NCBI RefSeq assembly: GCF_900583165.1
Contig: NZ_UTKY01000031.1
Location: forward strand, 124,001 to 188,000
DNA length: 64,000 nucleotides
Direction of reading: 5' to 3'
DNA from: Pseudomonas viridiflava
Lineage (GTDB): Bacteria > Pseudomonadota > Gammaproteobacteria > Pseudomonadales > Pseudomonadaceae
Below the pieces are notes generated by a model. That model did not search any database. It worked only from the letters and a program-made list of their open reading frames with translations, and was not told the origin of the DNA. Made by a program: the position numbers and the translations under genes. This document shows positions 16,721 to 26,204 of this stretch, in pieces (position 1 is the first letter of the stretch; each line of letters begins with the position of its first letter).

Positions 16721-18480
16721 AAGTCGGGCGTCTCCAGTGCGATGGGCAAGGTCAGGGTAAACACCGCACCATCGCCACGGTTGCCAACGATCAGGCGGCC
16801 GCCCAGTTCATGCACGATGGCGTAGGACACCGCCAGCCCAAGGCCGAGACCGTCGCCTACCGGTTTGGTGGTGAAGAACGGGTCGAATACGTTGTTCAGG
16901 TGCTCTTCGGCGATTCCGCCGCCGCTGTCGCTGACGGTCAGTTGCCACAGTTGCTGGTCAGCCTGCAGGCGGATTTCCAGGCGTTTGCGCGGTTTGTCTG
17001 CCATGGCATCGAGGGCGTTGCGCAGCAGGTTGATCAGCACTTGTTCGAGGCGGATCGCGTCGCCGCGTACCCAGGCCGGGCGGGTCAGGTCGAGTACCAC
17101 GCCAATGCCTTCATCACGCAGGCGTGCGTCAAGCAGGTGCAGGGATTGGTCGACCACCAGCGCCAGGTCCAGGCGTTCGCGCAGACCGCTGGGGCTTTTG
17201 CGGGCGAAGGTCTTGAGGTGGCCGGTGAGCGCGGCCATGCGCGTGAGCATTTCGTCCAGCGGGGTGAGGGCCTTGTAAGCATCGTCCACGCGGCCGTGGT
17301 CCAGCAGCAGGCGCAACGTCGCCAGTTGCATGCGCTGGGCGGTGAGCGGCTGATTGATTTCATGGGCGAGGGCGGCAGACATTTGCCCCAGCGCTGCCAG
17401 CTTGGCCGATTGCACCAGGCCATCCTGGGCGGTGCGCAGGGCTTGGGTGCGTTCTTCCACCAGTTGCTCAAGCTCTTCGCGGCTGCGCTGGCGCAAACGA
17501 GCTAGGCGCCAGCGCTGAGTGAGGAACAACACCAGAAACACCAGTGCCAGCCAAGAGCCCGCAGCGGCAAGGCCGGCATTGCGTTGATCTTCGAAGGCGA
17601 ACTGCGGTTTGCGCAGCAGGTGCAGGGTCCAGCCTTCGGCCTTGAGCGGCAAGGACTCCCAGATGTAATTGGCGTTGCCGTCGGGGCCGTTGACGCGCAT
17701 CAGGTGGCTGTTGTCGTCGAAGCGTTGCAGCGCTTGGGTGTCCAGGGGCTGCAGTTGTTTCTTGTCGTATTGGCGGGTGGCCTTGAGTTCAGCCAGGTCG
17801 GTGGCTGACAGTGGGCGCAAGTTGCGGTAGCGCCAACCTGGCTGATTGGCGATAAACACGATGCCGCGCGCATCACTGACCAGCAACAGGTCGTTGCCCT
17901 GGGCCCATTCGCGTTCAAGCTCGGGGAATTCCAGCTTGACCACCATGGCGCCGAGGAACTGCTCGTGTTCATCCACCACGGCGCTGGAGAGGAAGTACCC
18001 CGGCACGCCTGTGGTCACGCCCACCGCGTAGAAACGCCCGGTGCCTTGGCTCAAGGTCTGGCTGAAATACGGCCTGAACGCATAGTTGTGGCCGACATAA
18101 CTACTGGGCAGGTTCCAGTTGCTGGCGGCCACAGCCAAGCCAGTGCGGTCCATCAGTTCCAGGGTCGAAGATTGCGCGGCGCCGTTGATGCGCTCGAGCT
18201 TGCGATTAAGCACATCCTGGGTGGTGGCATCCAGCGGGCCCTTTAAGGCGCTGATCATTTCCGAATCCAACGCCAGCACGGCGGGCAGGGCTCGGTAGCG
18301 TTCGATCAGGGTGTGCAGGGAATTGGCGTACAACGCGAGCTGCTGATTGGCACGGGCGGCATCGTCGACCAGGGCTTGGCGTTCGGCGTGGCGGGTGGCC
18401 AAGGCTGCGGCCAGCAGTGCGCCGGCGACGATCAGCAGGGAATAGAAGGTCAGGCGCAGGGGGCGGGGGATCACGATCAT
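16714..18480 (-). CDS. Sensor histidine kinase (DctB/MifS-like)
   Basis: The 588-residue membrane kinase has TM1 at about 8-28, a large periplasmic dCache-type sensor (about 35-290) with Y-A-F-R-P-Y-F and [11 protein letters not shown] near its ligand pocket, TM2 near 300-320, a coiled-coil linker, HisKA with His373 in L-A-H-E-I-N-Q-P-L, and an HATPase domain. DctB-type periplasmic domains bind C4-dicarboxylates; MifS-type ones respond to 2-oxoglutarate. It pairs with the sigma-54 activator that follows it. Confidence 0.92.
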   Translation of the reverse strand: MIVIPRPLRLTFYSLLIVAGALLAAALATRHAERQALVDDAARANQQLALYANSLHTLIERYRALPAVLALDSEMISALKGPLDATTQDVLNRKLERINGAAQSSTLELMDRTGLAVAASNWNLPSSYVGHNYAFRPYFSQTLSQGTGRFYAVGVTTGVPGYFLSSAVVDEHEQFLGAMVVKLEFPELEREWAQGNDLLLVSDARGIVFIANQPGWRYRNLRPLSATDLAELKATRQYDKKQLQPLDTQALQRFDDNSHLMRVNGPDGNANYIWESLPLKAEGWTLHLLRKPQFAFEDQRNAGLAAAGSWLALVFLVLFLTQRWRLARLRQRSREELEQLVEERTQALRTAQDGLVQSAKLAALGQMSAALAHEINQPLTAQRMQLATLRLLLDHGRVDDAYKALTPLDEMLTRMAALTGHLKTFARKSPSGLRERLDLALVVDQSLHLLDARLRDEGIGVVLDLTRPAWVRGDAIRLEQVLINLLRNALDAMADKPRKRLEIRLQADQQLWQLTVSDSGGGIAEEHLNNVFDPFFTTKPVGDGLGLGLAVSYAIVHELGGRLIVGNRGDGAVFTLTLPIALETPDLC

Positions 18481-18525
18481 ACGATGATGAAACAGGCGCA
18501 GTAAGGGGATGGCACCATACCATTA

Positions 18526-18555
18526 TTGTGGGAAGGGGCTAGCCCCCTCCCACAA
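18526..18555. repeat. Solo REP-derived palindrome
   Basis: TTGTGGGAAGGGGCTAGCCC and CCTCCCACAA form one hairpin with the variant core GGGGCTAGCCCC. It lies between the kinase start and the fumarase 3' end. Confidence 0.75.
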
Positions 18556-18572
18556 TGGATTGCAGTTGCCTT

Positions 18573-20096
18573 TTACTGCACTTCTACCGCCAGGCTTTCA
18601 CTGATCTTTTTTTGCCAGATGGCAGGGCCAGTGATGTGTACGGATTCGCCCTTGCTGTCCACCGCAACGGTGACCGGCATGTCTTTGACGTCGAACTCGT
18701 AGATCGCTTCCATGCCCAACTCGGCGAAGGCGACCACGCGGGACTTCTTGATGGCTTGCGCCACCAGGTAGGCTGCGCCGCCCACGGCCATCAGGTACAC
18801 GGCCTTGTGGTCCTTGATCGCTTCGATGGCGGTAGGGCCGCGCTCGGATTTGCCGATCATGCCCAACAGGCCGGTTTGCTCCAGGATCTGACGGGTGAAC
18901 TTGTCCATCCGCGTCGCGGTGGTCGGGCCCGCCGGGCCAACCACTTCTTCGCGCACCGGATCAACCGGGCCGACGTAGTAGATAAAACGACCCTTGAGGT
19001 CCACCGGCAGGGTTTCACCCTTGTTCAGCATCTCGACCATGCGCTTGTGCGCCGCGTCGCGACCGGTGAGCATCTTGCCGTTGAGCAACACGGTTTCGCC
19101 CGGCTGCCAGCTCTGCACTTCTTCCGGGGTCAGGGTGTCGAGGTTGACGCGACGGGCCGATGGGCCGGCTTCCCAGACGATTTCCGGGTAGGCGTCCAAC
19201 GGTGGCGCTTCCAACGATGCCGGGCCCGAGCCGTCGAGCACAAAGTGTGCGTGACGGGTGGCGGCGCAGTTGGGGATCATGCACACCGGCAGCGAGGCTG
19301 CGTGAGTCGGGTAATCCATGATCTTCACGTCGAGCACGGTGGTCAGGCCACCCAGGCCCTGGGCGCCGATGCCCAGTTGGTTGACCTTCTCGAACAGCTC
19401 CAGGCGCATCTCTTCGATACGGTTCTGCGGGCCGCGCTTTTTCAGCTCGTGGATGTCGATGGACTCCATCAACACTTCCTTGGCCATCACGGCGGCTTTC
19501 TCGGCGGTGCCGCCGATACCGATGCCCAGCATGCCCGGTGGGCACCAGCCGGCGCCCATGGTCGGAACGGTCTTGAGCACCCAGTCAACGATCGAGTCGG
19601 ACGGGTTGAGCATGGCCATTTTCGACTTGTTCTCGGAACCGCCGCCCTTGGCCGCCACGTCCACTTCCACGGTGTTACCCGGGACGATGGAGTAGTGGAT
19701 GACCGCCGGGGTGTTGTCCTTGGTGTTTTTACGCGCGCCTGCCGGGTCGGCGAGGATGGATGCACGCAGGACGTTTTCCGGCAGGTTGTAGGCGCGACGC
19801 ACGCCTTCGTTGATCATGTCGTCCAGGCCCATGGTGGCGCCATCCCAACGTACGTCCATGCCCACGCGCACGAACACGGTGACGATACCGGTGTCCTGGC
19901 AGATCGGGCGATGGCCGGTGGCGCACATGCGCGAGTTGATCAGGATCTGGGCGATGGAGTCACGGGCCGCTGGCGATTCTTCGCGCAGGTAGGCTTCGTG
20001 CATGGCCTGGATGAAATCAACGGGGTGGTAGTAGGAAATGAATTGCAGGGCGTCGGCAACGCTCTGAATCAGGTCGTCTTGCTTGATCACGGTCAT
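18573..20096 (-). CDS. fumA: Fumarate hydratase, class I (4Fe-4S)
   Basis: The 507-residue enzyme of the citric acid cycle interconverts fumarate and malate. It has the class I layout: an N-terminal alpha-subunit-like domain with C-Q-D-T-G near residue 82 and a C-terminal beta-like domain with G-P-T-T-A-T-R-M-D near 400. Conserved cysteines would hold a [4Fe-4S] cluster. I chose the ATG at 20096, which follows AGAGGAG; an ATG nine codons upstream would put that site inside the gene. The gene corresponds to PA4333. Confidence 0.93.
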   Translation of the reverse strand: MTVIKQDDLIQSVADALQFISYYHPVDFIQAMHEAYLREESPAARDSIAQILINSRMCATGHRPICQDTGIVTVFVRVGMDVRWDGATMGLDDMINEGVRRAYNLPENVLRASILADPAGARKNTKDNTPAVIHYSIVPGNTVEVDVAAKGGGSENKSKMAMLNPSDSIVDWVLKTVPTMGAGWCPPGMLGIGIGGTAEKAAVMAKEVLMESIDIHELKKRGPQNRIEEMRLELFEKVNQLGIGAQGLGGLTTVLDVKIMDYPTHAASLPVCMIPNCAATRHAHFVLDGSGPASLEAPPLDAYPEIVWEAGPSARRVNLDTLTPEEVQSWQPGETVLLNGKMLTGRDAAHKRMVEMLNKGETLPVDLKGRFIYYVGPVDPVREEVVGPAGPTTATRMDKFTRQILEQTGLLGMIGKSERGPTAIEAIKDHKAVYLMAVGGAAYLVAQAIKKSRVVAFAELGMEAIYEFDVKDMPVTVAVDSKGESVHITGPAIWQKKISESLAVEVQ

Positions 20097-20315
20097 GAGT
20101 CGCGCTCCTCTATAAGGGAACATTCAATAAAGGTGGGCTCAGTGGGGTGTATCGGTCGGCTGAGTCCACCTTTCCAAGGCACGCCAATGTGCTGCAGGCG
20201 CGACGCTAAAAAGGCGCGGCAGTATAACCCGGCGCGGTGGCCGATACACCCGACTATGGTCAAACTGTCGCAGGCATGATTCCCTGTGCCCATCCGCTGT
20301 GAATGAGACCTTTAT

Positions 20316-21248
20316 ATGCCTGAACTGTACGTCGGCGAACGCCACTGGTCGGTCGCCACCGGCAGCAATCTGCTGGATGCGCTGAACCAGGCGGGTGTGG
20401 CCGTGCCCTACAGTTGCCGAGCCGGTAGTTGTCATGCGTGCCTGGTGCGCTGCGAGGGTGAGGTCCAGGACCCGCAACCCGACGCCTTGAGCCCGGCGCA
20501 ACGCCAGGAGGGATGGCGTCTGGCGTGCCAGTGCCAGGTGAGTGGCGATCTGCGGGTTGAAGCGTTTGACCCCACGCGTGATGGTGTGGCGGCCAAGGTG
20601 GTGGGTGCTGACTGGCTGAGTCCGACTGTGTTGCGCCTGCGCCTGCAACCGGAGCGCGGCTTGCGCTATCGGGCCGGGCAGCACCTGGTGTTGTGGGCGG
20701 GGCAGGTGGCGCGGCCGTACTCGCTGGCGAGCCTGCCCCAGGAAGATCCGTTCCTGGAGTTTCACCTCGATTGCCGATTGCCCGGCGAATTCAGTGACCG
20801 TGCCCGGCAGTTGCGGGTTGGCGACATGTTGCGCTTGGGCGAATTGCGCGGCGGCGCGTTGCAATACGACCCGGACTGGCAGGCTCGGCCGTTGTGGCTG
20901 CTGGCGTCCGGCACCGGGTTGGGGCCGTTGTGGGGCGTATTGCGTGAAGCGTTGCGCCAGGATCACCAGGGTGACATCCGCGTCATTCACCTGGCCCATG
21001 ATGGCGAGGGGCATTATCTGGCTGAACCCTTGGCGCAATTGGCCGCGCATCACCCAAACCTCGCGGTGGAGCTGTGGACGGCGGCGGACTCGACCCAGGC
21101 ATTGGCGCAACTGCGGCTTGTTTCGCGACAAACGCTGGCTTTACTCTGCGGGCACCCGGCCAGTGTCGAAGCGTTTTCCAAGCGCTTGTTCCTGGCAGGA
21201 TTGCCGCGCAATCAACTGCTGGCCGATGTGTTCCTGTCCCGTGGTTGA
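20316..21248 (+). CDS. 2Fe-2S ferredoxin/flavodoxin-type NAD(P)H reductase
   Basis: The 310-residue protein fuses an N-terminal plant-type [2Fe-2S] domain (Cys34, Cys39, Cys42 and Cys71) to an FAD-binding R-P-Y-S-L-A-S motif near 130 and a C-terminal NAD(P) domain with S-G-T-G-L-G-P near 205. It resembles phenol hydroxylase/CDP-deoxyglucoseen reductase electron-transfer components, though no oxygenase lies nearby. It is the PA4331-like gene and is followed 30 bp later by an enoyl-CoA hydratase, probably co-transcribed. Confidence 0.85.
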   Translation: MPELYVGERHWSVATGSNLLDALNQAGVAVPYSCRAGSCHACLVRCEGEVQDPQPDALSPAQRQEGWRLACQCQVSGDLRVEAFDPTRDGVAAKVVGADWLSPTVLRLRLQPERGLRYRAGQHLVLWAGQVARPYSLASLPQEDPFLEFHLDCRLPGEFSDRARQLRVGDMLRLGELRGGALQYDPDWQARPLWLLASGTGLGPLWGVLREALRQDHQGDIRVIHLAHDGEGHYLAEPLAQLAAHHPNLAVELWTAADSTQALAQLRLVSRQTLALLCGHPASVEAFSKRLFLAGLPRNQLLADVFLSRG

Positions 21249-21278
21249 GCGCTGAATTCCACCGCCGCGAGATTTGCC

Positions 21279-22028
21279 ATGACCGATGCCATTTTGCAGC
21301 GCCGTGAGCGCGGGCTGCTGACCTTGCAGCTCAATCGTCCCGACAAGAAAAACGCACTGACCCGCGCCATGTACACGCAACTGGCCCAAGCGCTGGAACA
21401 GGCCGATGCGGATGTGGATATTTGCTGTGTGCTGATCCAGGGCAGTAGTGACTGCTTTACTGCGGGCAACGATATTGGCGACTTTCTCGAACAGCCGCCC
21501 AGCGATCTCGACAGCCCTCCATTTCATTTTATGCAGAGCCTGCTCAATTGCCGCAAGCCGGTTATTGCCGCGGTGGCGGGCGCTGCTGTGGGTATTGGAA
21601 CGACACTGTTGCTGCATTGTGATTTGGTCTATGTCAGCCGCGATGCGCGTTTACGTATGCCATTCGTCAATTTGGGACTGTGTCCGGAGTTTGGGTCGAG
21701 CCTGATCCTGCCGCGCTTGTTGGGGCATGCGAAGGCGGCTGAACTGCTGCTTCTGGGTGAGGGATTTAGCGGCGAGCAGGCAGCGGCGTGGGGGATTGCC
21801 ACTGAGGCGCTGGGCAGCGGTGAAGCGGCGTTGGCCAAGGCGCGGGAAGTGGCGCTGCGCTTTGAAAGCTTGGCGCCGGGCGCGGTGCAGGTGACCAAAC
21901 AATTGATGAGAAGTGTGGATCGCGAGCAGCTACGGCAGGTGATTGAGGAGGAGGGAGCGCTGTTTACCCAGCGGTTGAAGTCGCCGGAGGCGGTGGCGGC
22001 GTTATCGGCTTTTATCACTCGGCGGTGA
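21279..22028 (+). CDS. Enoyl-CoA hydratase/isomerase-family protein
   Basis: The 249-residue crotonase-fold protein has the oxyanion-hole segment C-F-T-A-G-N-D-I-G-D (about 63-72) and the second G-A-A-V-G-I-G-T-T-L-L segment (about 102-112). It should hydrate 2-enoyl-CoA or isomerise a related thioester; the exact substrate is unknown. The position usually occupied by Glu in the active site (L-G-L-C-P-E-F-G-S-S) keeps a Glu. It follows the reductase gene on the same strand. Confidence 0.88.
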   Translation: MTDAILQRRERGLLTLQLNRPDKKNALTRAMYTQLAQALEQADADVDICCVLIQGSSDCFTAGNDIGDFLEQPPSDLDSPPFHFMQSLLNCRKPVIAAVAGAAVGIGTTLLLHCDLVYVSRDARLRMPFVNLGLCPEFGSSLILPRLLGHAKAAELLLLGEGFSGEQAAAWGIATEALGSGEAALAKAREVALRFESLAPGAVQVTKQLMRSVDREQLRQVIEEEGALFTQRLKSPEAVAALSAFITRR

Positions 22029-22052
22029 AGGTGTGGTGGCTGATCGGGCCTT

Positions 22053-22124
22053 ATCGGGGGCAAGCCCCCTCCCACATTTGACGGCGTTCACACATTGAAA
22101 GGTGGGAGGGGGCTTGCCCCCGAT
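22053..22124. repeat. REPIN: two inverted REP elements
   Basis: ATCGGGGGCAAGCCCCCTCC and its inverse flank a 30-bp spacer between the enoyl-CoA hydratase end and the pyruvate kinase terminator. Confidence 0.92.
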
Positions 22125-22163
22125 GAGGCCATTGAAGCCACTACACCAGCTGGCCTTAAACGC

Positions 22164-22200
22164 AAAAAGCCCCGCCATTCACATGGCGGGGCTTTTGTTT
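22164..22200. terminator. Bidirectional terminator between enoyl-CoA hydratase and pyk
   Basis: AAAAGCCCCGCCAT-TCAC-ATGGCGGGGCTTTT is a perfect 14-bp stem with T-rich tails on both strands, serving the converging genes. Confidence 0.9.
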
Positions 22201-22216
22201 TTCAGCAGCCGATCAC

Positions 22217-23668
22217 TCAGACCTGCGGGTCGCCCACATGCAGGATCTTCATGCCGTTGGTGCCACCGATGGTGTGGTAGCTGTCGCCCTTGGTCAGGAT
22301 GACCCAGTCGCCTTTTTCCACAACGCCGCGCTTGACCAACTCGTCGATAGCCGCCTGGCTGACTTCATTCGGAGCCAGCGAAGCCGGGTCGAACGGTATG
22401 GTGTACACGCCGCGGAACATAGCCGCGCGGGCCTGGGTTTCGCGGTGCGGGGAGAACGCATAGATCGGCACCGAAGAACGGATACGCGACATGATCAACG
22501 GCGTGTAGCCACTTTCGGTCAAGGCGATGATCGCTTTCACGCCGGGGAAGTGGTTGGCGGTGTACATGGCGGCCAGGGCAATACTCTGGTCGCAGCTTTC
22601 GAACTCTTTGCCGATGCGGTGGCTGGAGGTCTTGCTGGTCGGGTGCTTTTCAGCGCCGATGCAGATACGCGCCATCGCTTGCACAGCTTCCAGCGGGTAG
22701 GGGCCAGCAGCACTTTCAGCCGACAGCATCACGGCGTCGGTGTAGTCGAGCACGGCGTTGGCCACGTCGGACACTTCGGCACGGGTCGGCATCGGGTTCT
22801 GGATCATTGACTCCATCATCTGGGTCGCAACGATCACCGCTTTGTTGTGGCGGCGTGCGTGCAGGATGATCTTTTTCTGGATACCGATCAGCTCGGCGTC
22901 GCCGATCTCAACACCCAGGTCGCCACGGGCAACCATCACAGCGTCGGAAGCCTTGATCAGGCCGTCGAGGGTTTCGTCGTCGGCTACGGCTTCGGCGCGT
23001 TCAATCTTCGCCACCAACCAAGCGGTGCCGCCGGCTTCGTCGCGCAGTTTACGGGCGTATTCCATGTCAGCGGCGTCGCGCGGGAAGGACACGGCGAGGT
23101 AGTCCACTTCCATTTCGGCGGCGAGCTTGATGTCGGCCTTGTCTTTTTCGGTCAGGGCTGGGGCGGTCAGACCACCACCACGACGGTTGATGCCTTTGTG
23201 GTCCGACAGCGGGCCGCCGATGATCACGGTGCAGTTGAGTTCAGTCACGGTGGCGGTGTCGACACGCATCACAACGCGGCCGTCATCCAGCAGCAGTTCG
23301 TCACCGACGCCGCAGTCCTTGACCAGGTCCGGGTAGTCGATACCCACGACGTCCTGGGTGCCTTCGGTCAGCGGGTGGCTGGTGGAGAAGGTGAACTTGT
23401 CACCGATCTTCAGCTCGATACGCTTGTTGGCGAATTTGGCGATACGGATTTTCGGGCCTTGCAGGTCACCCAGCAGTGCGACGAAGCGGCCATGTTTGGC
23501 GGCCAGGTCACGCACCAGCTTGGCGCGAGCCTTGTGCTCGTCCGGGGTGCCGTGGGAGAAGTTCAGACGGGCAACGTCCAAACCAGCCAGAATCAGCTGT
23601 TCGAGGACTTCCGGCGAGTTGCTGGCCGGGCCAAGGGTGGCGACGATTTTGGTACGACGGACGGACAT
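22217..23668 (-). CDS. pykA: Pyruvate kinase II
   Basis: The 483-residue glycolytic enzyme makes pyruvate and ATP from phosphoenolpyruvate and ADP. The barrel contains A-R-L-N-F-S-H-G (about 33-40) and the catalytic M-V-A-R-G-D-L-G-V-E-I (about 244-254), which holds metal and substrate ligands. The C-terminal domain ends near L-H-V-G. It corresponds to PykA (PA4329). A bidirectional terminator follows. Confidence 0.96.
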   Translation of the reverse strand: MSVRRTKIVATLGPASNSPEVLEQLILAGLDVARLNFSHGTPDEHKARAKLVRDLAAKHGRFVALLGDLQGPKIRIAKFANKRIELKIGDKFTFSTSHPLTEGTQDVVGIDYPDLVKDCGVGDELLLDDGRVVMRVDTATVTELNCTVIIGGPLSDHKGINRRGGGLTAPALTEKDKADIKLAAEMEVDYLAVSFPRDAADMEYARKLRDEAGGTAWLVAKIERAEAVADDETLDGLIKASDAVMVARGDLGVEIGDAELIGIQKKIILHARRHNKAVIVATQMMESMIQNPMPTRAEVSDVANAVLDYTDAVMLSAESAAGPYPLEAVQAMARICIGAEKHPTSKTSSHRIGKEFESCDQSIALAAMYTANHFPGVKAIIALTESGYTPLIMSRIRSSVPIYAFSPHRETQARAAMFRGVYTIPFDPASLAPNEVSQAAIDELVKRGVVEKGDWVILTKGDSYHTIGGTNGMKILHVGDPQV

Positions 23669-23841
23669 GCACAGACTCCTGAGTTCAAGCGCTGGGGAAG
23701 GCTACTATGCTCTTTCGTTGTAGTCATTGTTCGTTTGCACTACTTATCGACGATTGACTTGTTTTCGCTGCGGCCGATTGCGAACAACCTTGAAGATTTT
23801 TGACGAGGGGTCGATACATTGCACATGACAGGAGAACCCTC

Positions 23842-24216
23842 ATGCGAATTTTGCTCGTAGCAGCCCTGGCCGTCAGTGTTGTCGGCTGCACCCGTTGGTC
23901 GATGGACCACCATTTGAACAATGCTTACCGCGCCTATAAGGTCGGTGATTGCGAACGTGTCACCCTGGAGTTGTCCCAGGTCGACCGCGAAAGCCGTACC
24001 CGTCGTTATGTGCAGCCCGAGGTTTCGATGTTGCGAGGGCAGTGCCTTGAGCGGCAAAAACTGTTCGTGGATGCGGTCCAAACCTACCAATTCATCATCA
24101 ATCAGTACCCATCGAGCGAGTACGCCTACCGTGCCCGCGCACGGCTCGACACCCTGCAACAACTGGGGCACTACCCCGGTGCGAGGGTGGCCCAACCGCG
24201 TCCAGCGTCCCTGTGA
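23842..24216 (+). CDS. Small lipoprotein with TPR-like helices
   Basis: The 124-residue product has a 15-residue signal peptide and a lipobox ending V-V-G-C16, so it should be lipidated. The rest is helical with A-Y-R-A-Y-K-V-G-D-C and a repeat-like segment A-V-Q-T-Y-Q-F-I-I-N-Q-Y-P-S-S-E-Y-A-Y-R-A-R, typical of tetratricopeptide/YbgF-like repeats. The ATG at 23842 follows CAGGAGAACC. It is divergent from pykA. The role is unknown; TPR lipoproteins often scaffold envelope complexes. Confidence 0.8.
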   Translation: MRILLVAALAVSVVGCTRWSMDHHLNNAYRAYKVGDCERVTLELSQVDRESRTRRYVQPEVSMLRGQCLERQKLFVDAVQTYQFIINQYPSSEYAYRARARLDTLQQLGHYPGARVAQPRPASL

Positions 24217-24441
24217 TGATATTCGTCATCTCATAACTGGCCTGCTGCCAGTCTTGGGCTATTCTTTGAATGTTCATTTGTACAAGTTTCTATTCGAACG
24301 CATGCAAGGCCCGGATTCGGCAGCTGTCCAGTGACGATGCGTTGTCTTTTGTCACACCGAGATCCAGGGAGAGCGAGCAGCTTTGCTCGTTCCGAATCAC
24401 TGGCAAGGCCAGACGTATGGCCACAGTATGGCGATCTCACC

Positions 24442-24801
24442 ATGTTTACCGACCGACGGATCGAGCGGCATCAGTTACCGTACTTCTTGCAGGTGTTTAA
24501 CCGCCTCACCGAAAAACCCATTGGCTATTTGGGCAACATCTCGGAGGACGGGCTGATGCTCATCAGCCAGTTGCCTATGATGGTTGACGTAGAGTTTGAG
24601 CTGCGCTTGAAGATTCCTGGAATTGACGGCACCTTCCATGCAGTTGACTTCAAGGCGACTTGCTTGTGGAGTCACGAAGATATAAACCCGCAACATTACG
24701 ATTCAGGCTTCAGTGTGCTCCAGCCACCCCAGGAGTACGGGCAACTGATCAACATCTTGACGCATTACTTCTGTTTTGACCCCTTGCAGGCTTCGGCCTA
24801 G
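24442..24801 (+). CDS. PilZ-domain protein
   Basis: The 119-residue single-domain protein carries the two c-di-GMP-binding signatures of PilZ: R5-x-x-x-R9 in D-R-R-I-E-R-H and N-I-S-E-D-G (about 36-41), a form of [D/N]-x-S-x-x-G. It should bind c-di-GMP. I used the ATG at 24442, which places R-x-x-x-R at the N-terminus; a longer frame upstream has no family sequence. The ribosome-binding site is weak. A 225-bp gap separates it from the lipoprotein gene. Confidence 0.85.
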   Translation: MFTDRRIERHQLPYFLQVFNRLTEKPIGYLGNISEDGLMLISQLPMMVDVEFELRLKIPGIDGTFHAVDFKATCLWSHEDINPQHYDSGFSVLQPPQEYGQLINILTHYFCFDPLQASA

Positions 24802-24818
24802 CTACAGCACGTCGTCGG

Positions 24819-24860
24819 CACGGTTTGGGTGTATTACCCCTACCGTGACCGTGGGCTCTT
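24819..24860 (+). terminator. Possible terminator after the PilZ gene
   Basis: CACGGT-TT-GGGT-loop-ACCC-CT-ACCGTG forms a 10-bp interrupted stem, with a T run about 12 bases later. The gap before the T run makes it a weak candidate. Confidence 0.4.
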
Positions 24861-24865
24861 TTTCC

Positions 24866-26197
24866 TTAAAATACCCCGGCTTTTTTCAACTCCAAATAGC
24901 GTGTGACCAAGGCTGCGCCAAGTTCAGACGGTAAGGTGTCCAGTACTGCAAGCCCATGGGCGTTCAAGCGGTCGTGCAATTCGTCCCGGGTATTGAGGTA
25001 ATCGACGGTGCCACTGTAAGCCAGGGCTTCGGGCAGGGTTTGTACGGGGGACTGGCGCAGCTGATCGAGGACTTCTTCGCGCAAGCTGACCACCAACACC
25101 CGATGTTGACGACTTAGACGGTTCACTGCAGCCAACAAGGTCTCATCGTCCTCATCCCGCAAATTGGTAACAACAATCACCAATGCTCGGCGTCTCTGGC
25201 GGGCCAGCAGTTGGTTGGCGGCCGCCTCGTAGTCGGCGGCTCGACGTGTGGTGTCCAGGTCATAGACCGCATTAAGCAGTACATTTAATTGGCCGCCCCC
25301 CTTAACGGGCGCCAGGTAACGAGACTGCTCGCCCGCGAACGTGCACAACCCCACTGCATCGCCCTGGCGCACGGCGACATAGCTCAACAGCAGGCAGGCA
25401 TTGAGGGCGTGGTCAAAATGCGACAGCTCGTCATCCTGGCTGCGCATGCGCCGGCCGCAGTCAAGCATGAATACGATTTGCTGGTCACGTTCGTCCTGGT
25501 ATTCCCGGGCGATAGGGGTGCGTTGGCGCGCGGTGGCCTTCCAGTCGATCTGGCGTAGGCTGTCGCCCTCGCGAAACTCGCGTAATTGATGAAATTCAAG
25601 GCCCAGGCCACGCCGTTGGCGTTGGCGTACCCCCAATTGGCTCAGCCAGTTATCCACACCCTGCAACTGTGCCCCGTAGAGGCGGGCGAAGTCTGGATAG
25701 ACCCGGGTAGAGTCGCTGGTATCGATAAAACGCCGAGTCGACCACAGCCCCAGCGGGCTGGGGAGATGGATTTCGCAGCGATTGAAGCTGAAATGCCCAC
25801 GCCGCACAGGGCGCAAGCGGTAGCCCAGTTCGCTGCGTTCACCCGGGCGTAGTTCGATGGACTGAGGCAGGTTCTCCACGGTGAGCCCGTCAGGAACGTG
25901 GTCGAACACCTGAACCGTCATTGGCTGCAGATTGTCGTGTTCCAGTGTCAGTCGCACTTCGCCCCAACGACCCAGTGCCAGGCTGCCAGGCATATGCCGT
26001 TGCACCCGAACAGACGGCCGGCGACGCAGGCGTACGGCGTCAAGCATAGCCAGTAGCGCAAGTGCCAGCAGCAATCCCCACGCCACGGAATGCAAGGTTT
26101 CGGGCACCTTGAACTGCAACGCTGCCGCAGCGCCAAGCAAAATGTTCAAGCCCAGCAGAATGCCTAGCCAGTTCAGCAGTAGACGGGTGGGTTTCAT
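24866..26197 (-). CDS. DUF58 domain protein (VWA-like), MoxR partner
   Basis: The 443-residue protein has two membrane helices at about 5-27 and 34-52, a cytoplasmic or periplasmic beta-rich region, and the DUF58 signature F-R-E-G-D-S-L-R-Q-I-D-W-K-A-T-A-R (208-224), followed by a von Willebrand A-like domain. The metal site is atypical: D246-C-G-R-R-M replaces the usual D-x-S-x-S. DUF58 proteins are co-encoded with MoxR AAA+ ATPases, thought to remodel or load metal on the VWA partner. It is the last gene of a six-gene operon, seven bases after moxR. The ATG at 26197 was chosen to start TM1. Confidence 0.85.
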   Translation of the reverse strand: MKPTRLLLNWLGILLGLNILLGAAAALQFKVPETLHSVAWGLLLALALLAMLDAVRLRRRPSVRVQRHMPGSLALGRWGEVRLTLEHDNLQPMTVQVFDHVPDGLTVENLPQSIELRPGERSELGYRLRPVRRGHFSFNRCEIHLPSPLGLWSTRRFIDTSDSTRVYPDFARLYGAQLQGVDNWLSQLGVRQRQRRGLGLEFHQLREFREGDSLRQIDWKATARQRTPIAREYQDERDQQIVFMLDCGRRMRSQDDELSHFDHALNACLLLSYVAVRQGDAVGLCTFAGEQSRYLAPVKGGGQLNVLLNAVYDLDTTRRAADYEAAANQLLARQRRRALVIVVTNLRDEDDETLLAAVNRLSRQHRVLVVSLREEVLDQLRQSPVQTLPEALAYSGTVDYLNTRDELHDRLNAHGLAVLDTLPSELGAALVTRYLELKKAGVF

Positions 26198-26204
26198 GAA
26201 CGAC

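Noticed and set aside
18555..20279. 574-codon frame antisense to fumarase
   Set aside because: Shadow frame; the fumarase on the other strand has all family motifs.
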